A stretch of DNA of 14,434 nucleotides, from the NCBI RefSeq assembly GCF_946220915.1, contig NZ_CAMIHH010000083.1, positions 1 to 14,434 of the forward strand, written 5' to 3'. The position numbers were made by a program, and so were the translations under genes. This stretch comes from an uncultured Flavobacterium sp. GTDB lineage: Bacteria > Bacteroidota > Bacteroidia > Flavobacteriales > Flavobacteriaceae. The notes below the pieces were generated by a model. The model did not search any database. It worked only from the letters and a program-made list of their open reading frames with translations, and was not told the DNA's origin. Shown one piece after another: positions 1 to 7,495 of the stretch. Position 1 is the stretch's first letter. Each line of letters opens with the position of its first letter.

Positions 1-152
1 CTGTCAAGCCTGTCAAACTCGGGTATGTTTTTTTCTAGAGGTAGCTTATATCGCTTGTCAACTGATGATACTGTTTTCCCATCATGTTTAGCAGTTAGTA
101 GCTTGTTGATTATTATGCTGTCAAAAGTCATCTTAAAATTTTCGAATTCCAT
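1..152 (-). CDS. 5' part of an unrecognised protein, cut by the window edge
   Basis: An open frame starts at an ATG at 150-152 and stays open through 50 codons to the left edge, so only the N-terminus is visible (starts MEFENFKMTF, ends PEFDRLD). It lies 18 nt downstream of the stop of the 171-854 gene and is probably co-transcribed with it. It shares the opening residues MEF, and the bases around the start, with the two upstream paralogues. Beyond that the 50 residues show no convincing similarity to them, so it may be another divergent member or an unrelated gene. No domain, signal peptide or membrane segment can be seen in this piece. Confidence 0.6.
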   Translation of the reverse strand, partial: MEFENFKMTFDSIIINKLLTAKHDGKTVSSVDKRYKLPLEKNIPEFDRLD

Positions 153-170
153 AATTCTTTATATTAATTG

Positions 171-854
171 TTACACCCACCTCGCTTCAAGCAACTCAAA
201 ATACCTGCTGTAATCCTTATCCGGGAAAGCCTTTGCCAATGCCTCCAGCGATTCTTTTAGTCCCTGATAATAATCTTCAACCTTTGGGTCATTCCAGGAT
301 ACATCCGTAAACAGCAACTGCCAGTCGGCAATGCCCATCATGTCGAGTACGGCTTCGTAATATTGTATAAATGTGAGATTGGTTTTCCAGCAGGAAGCAC
401 GGTCAATGTAGTATATGGAAGGCTCATTGGGAGGAGAAATCCCTTCCTGAATGTTGAATACCGCCATCTTGCCATCGCCTATCTCTGGACGGGTATCCAG
501 TACGCGGAATGTTTTCCATAAAGCAATTTCTTCCGGTGACTGGCCTTTGAACCATAGTTTGGCATCATAATCAAGAAGGGTAAGATTAAGGTAAACTTTT
601 TCAAGATTAAATTCTACCTGACTAGCATAATCATCTATTTCTAGCCATGAATGAAAATGGACTTTATTAACATTGATAATATCTATGAAGGCATCCCTGA
701 CATCCGTATAGCCTTTCGCCATAAGTTCTCTGACCCTAAATTCAATTATTTCTTCATAATAGTGGAACTTTATTTTAAATTTAGAGTCATTATAATATTC
801 ATTTGGGAAGTTATTTTCCAGTGCCTCATTTTTTTTAGTAACCTTGAATTCCAT
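171..854 (-). CDS. Hypothetical protein, tandem paralogue A (immunity-like)
   Basis: Encodes 227 residues with no signal peptide or membrane segment, so it is probably cytoplasmic. From about residue 121 (TRPEIGDGKM) to the end (LLEARWV) it is nearly identical to its neighbour at 874-1566. The first 120 residues are much more divergent, although they still share HFH.WLEID and the EKVY.NL blocks. A C-terminal signature, YYEAVLDMMGIADWQLLF (residues 165-182) followed by AFPDKDYS, recurs in weakened form in the 3064-3801 gene. Tandem, diversifying small soluble proteins of this kind are typical of immunity proteins for polymorphic or contact-dependent toxins. The WQLLF signature recalls C-termini of SMI1/KNR4 (SUKH) proteins, but that is from memory and untested. 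Function unknown. Confidence 0.9.
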   Translation of the reverse strand: MEFKVTKKNEALENNFPNEYYNDSKFKIKFHYYEEIIEFRVRELMAKGYTDVRDAFIDIINVNKVHFHSWLEIDDYASQVEFNLEKVYLNLTLLDYDAKLWFKGQSPEEIALWKTFRVLDTRPEIGDGKMAVFNIQEGISPPNEPSIYYIDRASCWKTNLTFIQYYEAVLDMMGIADWQLLFTDVSWNDPKVEDYYQGLKESLEALAKAFPDKDYSRYFELLEARWV

Positions 855-873
855 ATGTTTAACTATTTAATTG

Positions 874-1566
874 TTATACCCACCTCGCTTCAAGCAATTC
901 AAAGTATTTACTATAATCCTTATCCGGGAAAGCCTTTGCCAATGCTTCCAGCGATTTTTTAAGGCCATTGTATTTATAAGAAATCATTGGATCTTTTAAC
1001 GACACATCCGTAAACAGCAGCTGCCAGTCGGCTATGCCCATCATATCGAGTACGGCTTCATAGTATTGTACAAACGTCAGGTTGGTTTTCCAGCAGGAGG
1101 CGCGGTCTATATAGTATATAGCAGGCTCATTGGGAGGCGAAACCCCCTCCTGAATGCTGAACACCGCCATTTTTCCATCGCCTATTTCGGGGCGGGTATC
1201 AAAGGAGCGGAAGGTTTTCCAAAGTGCTTTGTCTTCTTCGGATTGGCCGTCAAACCAAAGCTTTTCGTCATAATCGATTAAGCTTAGATTCGAGTACACT
1301 TTCTCGATATTGAATTCTATATGGCTTGTGTAACCATCAATTTCCAGCCACCTATGGAAATGAAATGTATCAATATTAAGTATGTCAAGATATCGTTCTT
1401 CAATTTTTTCATAGCCCAGTCTTGCGAAATCGTCAATAGCATCTTGCGCAATTCTGTTTAGGTAGTCGGCATCATCTTTCTCAATATTTACAGCTTTTAT
1501 AAAATTTGCATTACCTTCAACATCACTCTGAAACTTTCTAAACTTTTCTGTAATTGGGAATTCCAT
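874..1566 (-). CDS. Hypothetical protein, tandem paralogue B (immunity-like)
   Basis: Encodes 230 residues, soluble, and precedes paralogue A by 19 nt in the same transcriptional direction. Its C-terminal half (from about residue 124) matches paralogue A at all but roughly 14 of about 106 positions, and the nucleotide differences there are mostly synonymous, so the protein sequence has been held by selection since duplication. The N-terminal 120 residues have diverged strongly and differ by small indels. The ATG at 1564-1566 lies only about 18 nt beyond the T-run of an intrinsic terminator (1585-1613), leaving almost no room for a promoter of its own. Expression must come from readthrough or from a promoter inside the hairpin region. 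Product not recognised; an immunity-type role is an inference from the array architecture. Confidence 0.9.
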   Translation of the reverse strand: MEFPITEKFRKFQSDVEGNANFIKAVNIEKDDADYLNRIAQDAIDDFARLGYEKIEERYLDILNIDTFHFHRWLEIDGYTSHIEFNIEKVYSNLSLIDYDEKLWFDGQSEEDKALWKTFRSFDTRPEIGDGKMAVFSIQEGVSPPNEPAIYYIDRASCWKTNLTFVQYYEAVLDMMGIADWQLLFTDVSLKDPMISYKYNGLKKSLEALAKAFPDKDYSKYFELLEARWV

Positions 1567-1584
1567 GATTTTATGGTTTTAAGC

Positions 1585-1613
1585 AAAAAAACGCCCGGTA
1601 ATTACGGGCGTTT
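1585..1613 (-). terminator. Intrinsic terminator after the 1628-2575 gene
   Basis: On the minus strand a 9-bp stem (AAACGCCCG paired with CGGGCGTTT, 1605-1613 with 1589-1597) closes a 7-nt loop and runs into seven consecutive T (1585-1591). It starts 15 nt after the stop of the 1628-2575 gene. It sits immediately in front of the next start codon at 1566. Confidence 0.9.
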
Positions 1614-1627
1614 CTGTTATTGGTTTG

Positions 1628-2575
1628 TTATTGCTTCAACAAAGCGATGCTCTTAATGTGCGAAAAGCTTTCGTACCTGGTCGCTTCGCTGCCCCATTCG
1701 TTCGGCCTTGAAAAGGTAAAGGATAGGGAGTCGATATGGATGCTCCTCCAGTTGTCCGGATTGCCAAAATCCAGGTTCCTGTGCCCGTTGATGTGGTTGA
1801 TCCTGAAAACGCCCACCCTGGATGTACCAAAAAGATCATCGGTCATGCGCACCACCTTGCCGCTCATCTGGCCCAGGCTGTATATGGCATACACTTCCAT
1901 ACCCTCCAGTTCAAACTCCACCTCATCATGATTGCCCGAAAGGATCAATTCCCTCTGCTCCGGCGTAAAAGTGTTATCCTCATCCTCACCCTCAAGGGCT
2001 ATGACTTCATTATAAATGCTTGGTGTTACCCCTGTTTCTTCTTCCTCCTCATATTCTTCTTTCTCTTCCTGCCTCCGGCCGTTGTCATAAACCGTTATCT
2101 CCTGCGTAAGGGAAGGATCGAACAGGTCCAGCGTTTCCTTAATGTCCACTTCACACTCCAAGAAGAACGTAATGCCGTTCCTTTGAGCATTCTCGGGAGT
2201 ATCGCCGCCCCATTCGGCTAACGCCGCAGGAACGTCCATGTCTTTCACCCAGTAGCCGTAAGAAACTTCACTGCCGCCTTCTACCACGCACGGGAACTCT
2301 TTTACCCATTCGCCGTTGCGCTTTGTTTCGGCACACCTTTCGGCAGTCCTGGTCTCAGTGCCCAGCTCGATCTTTTCCTCTACATTGTTTACCGTGCGCT
2401 TTGCATAAAAAGTACCTTTTGTACCAATAACGGTCACGGCATCCTTACCGGCTTTCACGTTTACCGTAGCCTTGATCATCGGGTCAAAATACGGCCACGG
2501 GTTCTCTACATATAAAAATTCCAGTTTCACGCCGGTGACACCCACCATGCCTTTGATCTTGTCAAAAAATCCCAT
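1628..2575 (-). CDS. Hypothetical protein with acidic linker, possibly arrestin-like N-terminus
   Basis: Encodes 315 residues, with no signal peptide and no membrane segment. Residues 1-165 look beta-rich. The opening (MGFFDKIKGMVGVTGVKLEF), the later ITFFLECEVDIKETLD stretch and the DPSLTQEI motif are reminiscent of arrestin-fold Spo0M-type proteins, but this is a weak by-eye resemblance. A strongly acidic tract (about residues 169-180, EEKEEYEEEEE) separates it from a C-terminal domain of about 120 residues that contains NPDNWRSIHIDSLSF. The gene starts 2 nt after the stop of the exported protein at 2578-2895, so the two are surely co-transcribed and may act together. A terminator follows. 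Function unknown. Confidence 0.92.
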   Translation of the reverse strand: MGFFDKIKGMVGVTGVKLEFLYVENPWPYFDPMIKATVNVKAGKDAVTVIGTKGTFYAKRTVNNVEEKIELGTETRTAERCAETKRNGEWVKEFPCVVEGGSEVSYGYWVKDMDVPAALAEWGGDTPENAQRNGITFFLECEVDIKETLDLFDPSLTQEITVYDNGRRQEEKEEYEEEEETGVTPSIYNEVIALEGEDEDNTFTPEQRELILSGNHDEVEFELEGMEVYAIYSLGQMSGKVVRMTDDLFGTSRVGVFRINHINGHRNLDFGNPDNWRSIHIDSLSFTFSRPNEWGSEATRYESFSHIKSIALLKQ

Positions 2576-2577
2576 AA

Positions 2578-2895
2578 TTATTTACAAAGTTTAATTTCTT
2601 TTCCGCTATCTGAGTCTTCAAATTTTTTGAACAGCTTGCCGTCTACATATACTTCATACCCTGCTTTTACAGGTACTTTCACTTTTTCACCTGACTTGTA
2701 TTTTGATGTAGATGACGAACCGTCCGCACGCACACGCACCTCGATCTCCTTTGAGCAGTTGTTGATAAGATATACATCAAAGTAACCGCCCACGGCTTCT
2801 TTAGCTATAGTAATTCCTGTTGTTGCGGCAGTTACCGCCTGCGATGCCATTACAGCCAATAGTACGATGGCCGAAATTTTTCTGAATGTGTTCAT
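2578..2895 (-). CDS. Small exported beta-rich protein
   Basis: Encodes 105 residues. The N-terminus is a classical Sec signal peptide (basic MNTFRK, a hydrophobic stretch to about residue 19, then SQAVTA with likely cleavage after residue 23), so the product is periplasmic or secreted. The mature part of about 80 residues alternates hydrophobic and charged residues as in a beta-sandwich, with a central Ser/Thr-rich turn (GSSSTSKYKSGE). Its only two cysteines, C47 and C104, could form a disulphide tying the C-terminus to the core. It is the first gene of a two-gene unit, 2 nt from the 315-residue gene, with a good promoter candidate upstream (2946-2975). No family recognised. Confidence 0.88.
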   Translation of the reverse strand: MNTFRKISAIVLLAVMASQAVTAATTGITIAKEAVGGYFDVYLINNCSKEIEVRVRADGSSSTSKYKSGEKVKVPVKAGYEVYVDGKLFKKFEDSDSGKEIKLCK

Positions 2896-2945
2896 TTTGC
2901 TTTGTTTTTAAGGTTATAAATAGATTTTTGATAAAGCCAAACAAG

Positions 2946-2975
2946 CTAAGGTATCAATAAAAAATATCCGTTCAA
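2946..2975 (-). promoter_or_regulatory. Promoter candidate for the 2895 unit (TTG / TACCTTAG)
   Basis: On the minus strand there is a TTG (2973-2975), a 19-nt spacer, and TACCTTAG (2946-2953). This matches the Bacteroidota pattern TTG-N17-23-TAnnTTTG with one mismatch in the -7 box. It would give a leader of roughly 45 nt before the ATG at 2895. The same -7 sequence, extended as TACCTTAGCT, occurs in the promoter candidate of the large operon at 11540-11547. Confidence 0.5.
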
Positions 2976-3063
2976 CGCTGATGGCGAAAACTTGTTAATT
3001 ATTTCTTAATTTAATAAACAATATACAGCCGCTGATAAACGACATTTATTTAATGCAGTTGAT

Positions 3064-3801
3064 TTATAGTACCCCATATTCCTTCAGCCTGTTTTCGATA
3101 AAGCTAAGGTCATCCTCAGGAAAGGCTATCTGCAGGTCGCGGTACGTTTTGGCAAGATTGTTCATCTGTGTACCATAGCCTGCAGCTTCATCTTTATCAA
3201 TAAACAATAGCTGCCAGTTTTCAATGCAATACATTTTCAGGCAGGTTTCATAATACTCCCTCAGCGACAGTTTCAGGTGGTGCACCTTCTCATCGTTGTA
3301 CAGGTATAGCTTATTTTCGAAGATCGAATTATCATCTTTGCTGTCAAAATGAATGCAGGCATATTGGTATTTTACATTGGTATTATCAATGATATGCAGT
3401 TTGCCTATCAACTCATAGTCTTTGTTGTCTTCAGTCGTCAGGTCTTTAAGCCATGGGTCGCTACCCAAAAAATCACGCGGGCTCGTAAAACTGTAAGATC
3501 CTATATTATCCTGTCTGTGCGTGAGGTTCGGATGGTTGCTTTTATCTTTATCGAAAGAATACTGAAGATTGTTTTCCCACGAAACCTCTATCAGTTCCTT
3601 GAACGATTCATCAAGGCTAAAGTTAAAATCCCTTTCATAATCAGGATCATCATCCGGTTCCCCATTAAGGACATACAGTTGAATATTGAGATGGGCGGGG
3701 ATAATCTCAAGGTATCCGTCACCACAGCTTTCAATACCGGTTCTGGGGTTATACTGCAATTGCGTTTTAAAGTCTTCGTATTTTTGGGTAAGGCCGTACA
3801 T
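3064..3801 (-). CDS. Hypothetical protein, distant relative of the tandem paralogues
   Basis: Encodes 245 residues from the ATG at 3799-3801. An in-frame ATG at 3829-3831 would add ten residues (MQPKINQLII). The shorter start is preferred because the extension is not needed for the domain, but neither start has a visible ribosome binding site. The C-terminus (YYETCLKMYCIENWQLLFID, later AFPEDD) mirrors the YYEAVLDMMGIADWQLLFTD and AFPDKD signature of the genes at 171-854 and 874-1566. The N-terminal two thirds are different. Soluble, no signal peptide. It stands alone between the two-gene unit on its 3' side and the end of the kinase operon on its 5' side. Function unknown; if the paralogues are immunity proteins, this would be a third, older branch. 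Confidence 0.88.
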   Translation of the reverse strand: MYGLTQKYEDFKTQLQYNPRTGIESCGDGYLEIIPAHLNIQLYVLNGEPDDDPDYERDFNFSLDESFKELIEVSWENNLQYSFDKDKSNHPNLTHRQDNIGSYSFTSPRDFLGSDPWLKDLTTEDNKDYELIGKLHIIDNTNVKYQYACIHFDSKDDNSIFENKLYLYNDEKVHHLKLSLREYYETCLKMYCIENWQLLFIDKDEAAGYGTQMNNLAKTYRDLQIAFPEDDLSFIENRLKEYGVL

Positions 3802-3890
3802 AATAATTAGTTGATTAATTTTTGGCTGCAAATTACTATTTAATCTACAGTCCGTATTGGTAAATGATTATTCGTTATTATCTTTTTAAA

Positions 3891-3912
3891 ATTTGTCGGA
3901 AGTTATCGGAAA
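3891..3912. repeat. Two-copy 10-bp direct repeat containing TCGGAA
   Basis: TTGTCGGAAG is followed directly by TTATCGGAAA, with eight of ten positions identical. It lies between the end of the kinase operon (3917) and the start of the 3064-3801 gene, on that gene's upstream side. A one-helical-turn period would suit a protein-binding site, but two short copies may be chance. Confidence 0.35.
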
Positions 3913-3916
3913 TTCG

Positions 3917-5710
3917 TCAGTCATCAGTAATGTATGGCAGTTCCAATCGTGCCGCTGCATCGCGCACCCCGCCATTGCCCACCAGGTTCATTACAGTAAG
4001 ATAAGGGGCATGCATGTGTAACGCGGCGAGGCGCTCTACTGTTATGCTCACGGCAGCCGATTGCAGTATGCCGCTCTCTTCGCCTGGCTGCAATGGGCCT
4101 CCCGTATCGCAAACCTCAAACAGCAGCCTGTTGTTTTTCATACGAAATAACACATCGATAAACTTCCTGGAGCTGCCTGACTGCACAACCCTCTTCACGG
4201 CATTGGCAATGAGTGGCTGTGTGAGCATGGGCGGCAGGTATATGGCTTCGGTGTCCATGCCGCCGTCATCAACCGTAAAGCTGAATCCTTCTGGGTGCAG
4301 GAGCAGTTGCACCGTGAGGTAATTGGTTATCATGGCTATTTCCTCATCCAGTGCAATGTAGTCGCCGGTACTGTTCTCCAGTATCTGCCGTGTCAGGCGG
4401 GCAAATTTAGAGAGGTAGGTAGCCGCGGCATCGGGTTTCTCCTCCCTGATGAGTGACTGTATGCTGCTGATAGACGATGTAATGAAGTGCGGGCTTATCT
4501 GCGTAAGCAGTAATTGCTGCCGCAGGATGTTGCTCTTTTTGGAAAGCAGGACATTCTTTTTCCTGAAGAATTTTACCAACAGCACTGACACAACAACTAA
4601 AAAAAGCGTTACGGCCAGCGAAATCACAATCTTCACATTTTTACGGAAACTCTCCTGTTCCAGCTTTACACGCTGGAGCTCCCGTTCCTGCTTCAGGAGT
4701 TTATGCTGCGTTTCAATCCTCCCGGTCTTAAAATTGAAAGCCATTTTATCGTCCGTGCCTTTTTTCTGGGCCGCATAATACTTCTCGTTAAGCAACTCGG
4801 CCTCTTTCAGGTAACGGTATGCGGTTGAAAAATCTTTCATTCCAAAATACACTTCACTCAGGCAAAACGAGGCGACAGTTAAGTCATCATTATTTTTGGC
4901 CGCTAATGCCGCTTCATAGACCAGCCTCAATTGATACCGGGCTTCTTCGTACTTCCCGTTTCTCATGCACATCTTTCCATACCATATGCGATTGTTGTTT
5001 ACACTTGCGGGGGCATGCGCGAGCGAAGCCTCCAATGCCATCCGGTGGTAGCGCTCTGCGACGGCTGCATCATATATTTCCATATAAGGCTCAACGTAGC
5101 ATTGGCCCAATAAGCTGTAGATGTTGTCAAGGTCATGCCACTGCGAAGCCCTTTTCGCGAGTGCCAGTGCCTCCTTAAGCATCGGTATTGCCCGTGCGGT
5201 ATTTATATCCTTGTATATTTCGCCCTGATGGCAAAGGGCCCTTTCTAATAGCATGTCGTTTTTCAGTGTGCGCGATACGTTTACAGCACTGTCGGCATAC
5301 ACCATTGCCATGATAAACTTACCGTGCTTGCTCCAGCATATTTTCAGGTTTATGAGGCATCGGGCAGCATTTTCCCCGTCCTTATGTTTCAGCAACAGCC
5401 CCACAGCTTCTTCCCCAAGTTCAATGGCGGTTTCATAATTGGCCGTATCGGCATATAGCGATGAAAGGTTGTACAAACCCTGCCCCAGGTTTTTGTTAAG
5501 CTTATGTTTGCGGCAAAGGGCTATCGCCTGTTGGAAAAGAGGTTCTGCCCCGGCATGGTCCCCCTTATCATTCAGCGCTACTCCCAGTTGGTTCAGGGAA
5601 TCGGCAATAGTTCCTGGCGAAGCCTTCCTTTCATTATGCTGTGCGGTTATTGCCTGCGGCAAAACCAGCAGCAACCAGGTAGCAAAGCATAACGTCCGGA
5701 TTAGCCTCAT
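3917..5710 (-). CDS. TPR sensor histidine kinase, LytS type, with eroded ATP-binding motifs (probable pseudokinase)
   Basis: Encodes 597 residues. It has a signal peptide (residues 1-23, ending PQAITA), a periplasmic array of TPR-like helical repeats (about 35-315), a coiled-coil approach rich in Glu/Lys/Gln (about 330-357), one membrane segment (about 359-380) and a cytoplasmic LytS-type kinase domain. The His box keeps the phospho-acceptor (QISPHFI, H408), but the usual N-P-H-F-x-F-N is changed to S-P-H-F-I-T-S. The N box reads QPLIANAVKRVV where the paralogue has QPFIENAVKHGL, so the catalytic Glu is Ala and the His-Gly pair is Arg-Val. The D box is DTGGP instead of DNGKG. Autokinase activity is therefore doubtful. 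It may act as a phospho-acceptor or regulatory partner of the intact kinase, whose gene ends 13 nt upstream. Last gene of the operon. Confidence 0.93.
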   Translation of the reverse strand: MRLIRTLCFATWLLLVLPQAITAQHNERKASPGTIADSLNQLGVALNDKGDHAGAEPLFQQAIALCRKHKLNKNLGQGLYNLSSLYADTANYETAIELGEEAVGLLLKHKDGENAARCLINLKICWSKHGKFIMAMVYADSAVNVSRTLKNDMLLERALCHQGEIYKDINTARAIPMLKEALALAKRASQWHDLDNIYSLLGQCYVEPYMEIYDAAVAERYHRMALEASLAHAPASVNNNRIWYGKMCMRNGKYEEARYQLRLVYEAALAAKNNDDLTVASFCLSEVYFGMKDFSTAYRYLKEAELLNEKYYAAQKKGTDDKMAFNFKTGRIETQHKLLKQERELQRVKLEQESFRKNVKIVISLAVTLFLVVVSVLLVKFFRKKNVLLSKKSNILRQQLLLTQISPHFITSSISSIQSLIREEKPDAAATYLSKFARLTRQILENSTGDYIALDEEIAMITNYLTVQLLLHPEGFSFTVDDGGMDTEAIYLPPMLTQPLIANAVKRVVQSGSSRKFIDVLFRMKNNRLLFEVCDTGGPLQPGEESGILQSAAVSITVERLAALHMHAPYLTVMNLVGNGGVRDAAARLELPYITDD

Positions 5711-5723
5711 GCAATCTTGTTTT

Positions 5724-7487
5724 TTATTTTATACGGATGGCAAAGCGGCTCACGGCTCCCCTTATAATGCCGCCTTCAACAATGCTGGCCACTTCAATGT
5801 CGCCCTCAATAGCGTTGAGCCTCTCGGAAGTAATCTTCGTGGCCATGGAGCGATGGCTCTTTCGTACCTCCCCGCCAAGGCCTTTTCCATTGTCGGCCAC
5901 CTCAAAATAAAGCTTGTTGCGCTTCCTGAAAAAACGCACTTTTATCAGGCCGCCGGTTTTCTTTTCGGCCAGGCCGTGCTTTACGGCATTCTCAATAAAG
6001 GGCTGTGTGAGCATGGGCGGTATGAAAATTGCGCCGGTATCAATGCCTTCATCCGCTGCAATTTCAAATTCAAAATTGTGGTTGTACAGCAGCTGCTGAA
6101 TGACAAGGTAGTTGGCCGTCATGTTGATCTCTTCCCGGAGGCTTATGTACCGCAAAGAGGAGTTTTCAAGTATTTGCAGGGTAAGCTCCGAAAATTTTGA
6201 CAGGTATTCCACCGCCTCATCATTTTTGTCTTCATAAATGAGGCTTTGTATTGTATCTACCGAATTGAAGATAAAATGCGGATTCATTTGCGTAAGCAGC
6301 AATTGCTGCTTCAGTTCGTTATTCCTGTTATTTGCAATGGCACGTTTTTGCCTGTTGTATAAGTACAGGAATGCCAGCAGCGTTGCCAGTACGATAATGG
6401 CAAACATAAAACCGAACAGGAATATATTTTTGCGGGAGTCTGCCTGTTGCGCCTCAATTTTTTGTGTTTCGGCAGTGGCCTGCAACAGGCTGTTCTGCAG
6501 TGCCAGCTGCTCGGCATCAAACTTCACAGACTGGGCCTCGGTATTGGTAAGCATGGCCTCGTCCATCAGCTCCAGTTTGGCCTGTATGGCTTCCATGCCA
6601 TAATTGTAGGCCTGTTCATAACTGCCCTGGCCTTCATATAATTTTGCCAGTAACCGGTTGGCAAGCACATAGTCCTCACTTTGTTCCGTCAGGGGTTTCA
6701 GGGCTATGCATTGCTCTAAAAAATATTTTGCTTTCGGCATGTCTTTCCCCGAAAGGTGCAGCTCGCCTAAATGCTTTAAGATACTCATTTGTATATCCAC
6801 ATAGCGGTTTGCCCTTTCATCGGCAAGTGCCTGCCGATAATGCTGCCCTGCTTTTTCCTCATCGCCCAACAGGAAATGGCACAGCCCTATCCTGTCCTTT
6901 ATATACGCCTTTGAGTTATAAAAACCGGCAGCAGGTGTTTCATCCAGCGCCTTCATGAGCAGCTTCAATGCCTCGGCAGGTTGCCTTATGCCTATAAAGT
7001 ATTCGGCATACAAAACTTTTGCTGTGGCTGCTGTGCCTTTTTGCCGCGCATTTCGCTTTAGTACATTGGCGACCTTAAGGTGGTAATTACCGGCTTTGGC
7101 AAAATCGTTCTTCAGCAGATATATTTGCCCCATTACGCTGTAACAATGCGCAATGCCAATGGAGTCTTTCGAGAGGCACATCCCCTCAAACGCCCTCGTA
7201 ATGTGGTAAAAGGCCTCGTCAAACTGGCGCGACTTTACATACGCCCGGGCTGTGCGGTAGGCCGACCAGTCCCGCAAAGGCCTGTCGGCAATCATAAAGG
7301 CCGCGTCCACGTCATTTTGTGCCACTGCCGCTTTATAATTATGGCCTGCCCTGCTACAGGTATCGGCAATGTATTGCAGCGAGTCGATCTCCTTGTAATT
7401 TTGGGAATAGAGTGAACTGCCCCCATCCCAAAAGATGCAGCACAACGTACATAATGTAAACAACCACTTTATCCGGAATCCAGCCAT
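5724..7487 (-). CDS. TPR sensor histidine kinase, LytS type, intact
   Basis: Encodes 587 residues. An N-terminal signal sequence (hydrophobic to about residue 20, ending around LYSQ) is followed by a periplasmic region of TPR-like repeats (about 45-305), a coiled segment, one membrane helix (about 353-377) and a cytoplasmic His_kinase/HATPase module. Key residues are present: QMNPHFIFN with acceptor H404, the N box QPFIENAVKHGL (E499, N500), and the D box ADNGKG (D532 to G536), followed by HRSMATKITSERL, which fits the Bacteroidota form of the lid region. It should autophosphorylate and pass the phosphate to the LytTR regulator encoded 8 nt upstream. The periplasmic TPRs suggest that it senses a protein or peptide partner. 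Same architecture as the following gene, so the pair arose by duplication. Confidence 0.95.
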   Translation of the reverse strand: MAGFRIKWLFTLCTLCCIFWDGGSSLYSQNYKEIDSLQYIADTCSRAGHNYKAAVAQNDVDAAFMIADRPLRDWSAYRTARAYVKSRQFDEAFYHITRAFEGMCLSKDSIGIAHCYSVMGQIYLLKNDFAKAGNYHLKVANVLKRNARQKGTAATAKVLYAEYFIGIRQPAEALKLLMKALDETPAAGFYNSKAYIKDRIGLCHFLLGDEEKAGQHYRQALADERANRYVDIQMSILKHLGELHLSGKDMPKAKYFLEQCIALKPLTEQSEDYVLANRLLAKLYEGQGSYEQAYNYGMEAIQAKLELMDEAMLTNTEAQSVKFDAEQLALQNSLLQATAETQKIEAQQADSRKNIFLFGFMFAIIVLATLLAFLYLYNRQKRAIANNRNNELKQQLLLTQMNPHFIFNSVDTIQSLIYEDKNDEAVEYLSKFSELTLQILENSSLRYISLREEINMTANYLVIQQLLYNHNFEFEIAADEGIDTGAIFIPPMLTQPFIENAVKHGLAEKKTGGLIKVRFFRKRNKLYFEVADNGKGLGGEVRKSHRSMATKITSERLNAIEGDIEVASIVEGGIIRGAVSRFAIRIK

Positions 7488-7495
7488 AGTTCAGT

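Noticed and set aside
2915..2944. Alternative promoter for the 2895 gene (TTG, 19 nt, TATTTATA)
   Set aside because: The -7 box has two mismatches and would leave a very short leader. The TTG / TACCTTAG pair just upstream fits better.
2976..3036. Direct repeat CGCTGAT (2976-2982 and 3030-3036)
   Set aside because: Seven bases, two copies, 54 bp apart and not in phase with any motif; expected by chance at this length.
171..3801. Calling the three paralogues definite SUKH immunity proteins
   Set aside because: The WQLLF signature only resembles SMI1/KNR4 C-termini from memory, the N-terminal SUKH hallmarks were not found, and no cognate toxin gene is visible in the window.
5439..6200. Long plus-strand open frame of 253 codons
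   Set aside because: It runs antisense across the ends of the two histidine kinase genes, whose domains and motifs are clear. It has no recognisable domain and is explained by the codon pattern of the opposite strand.
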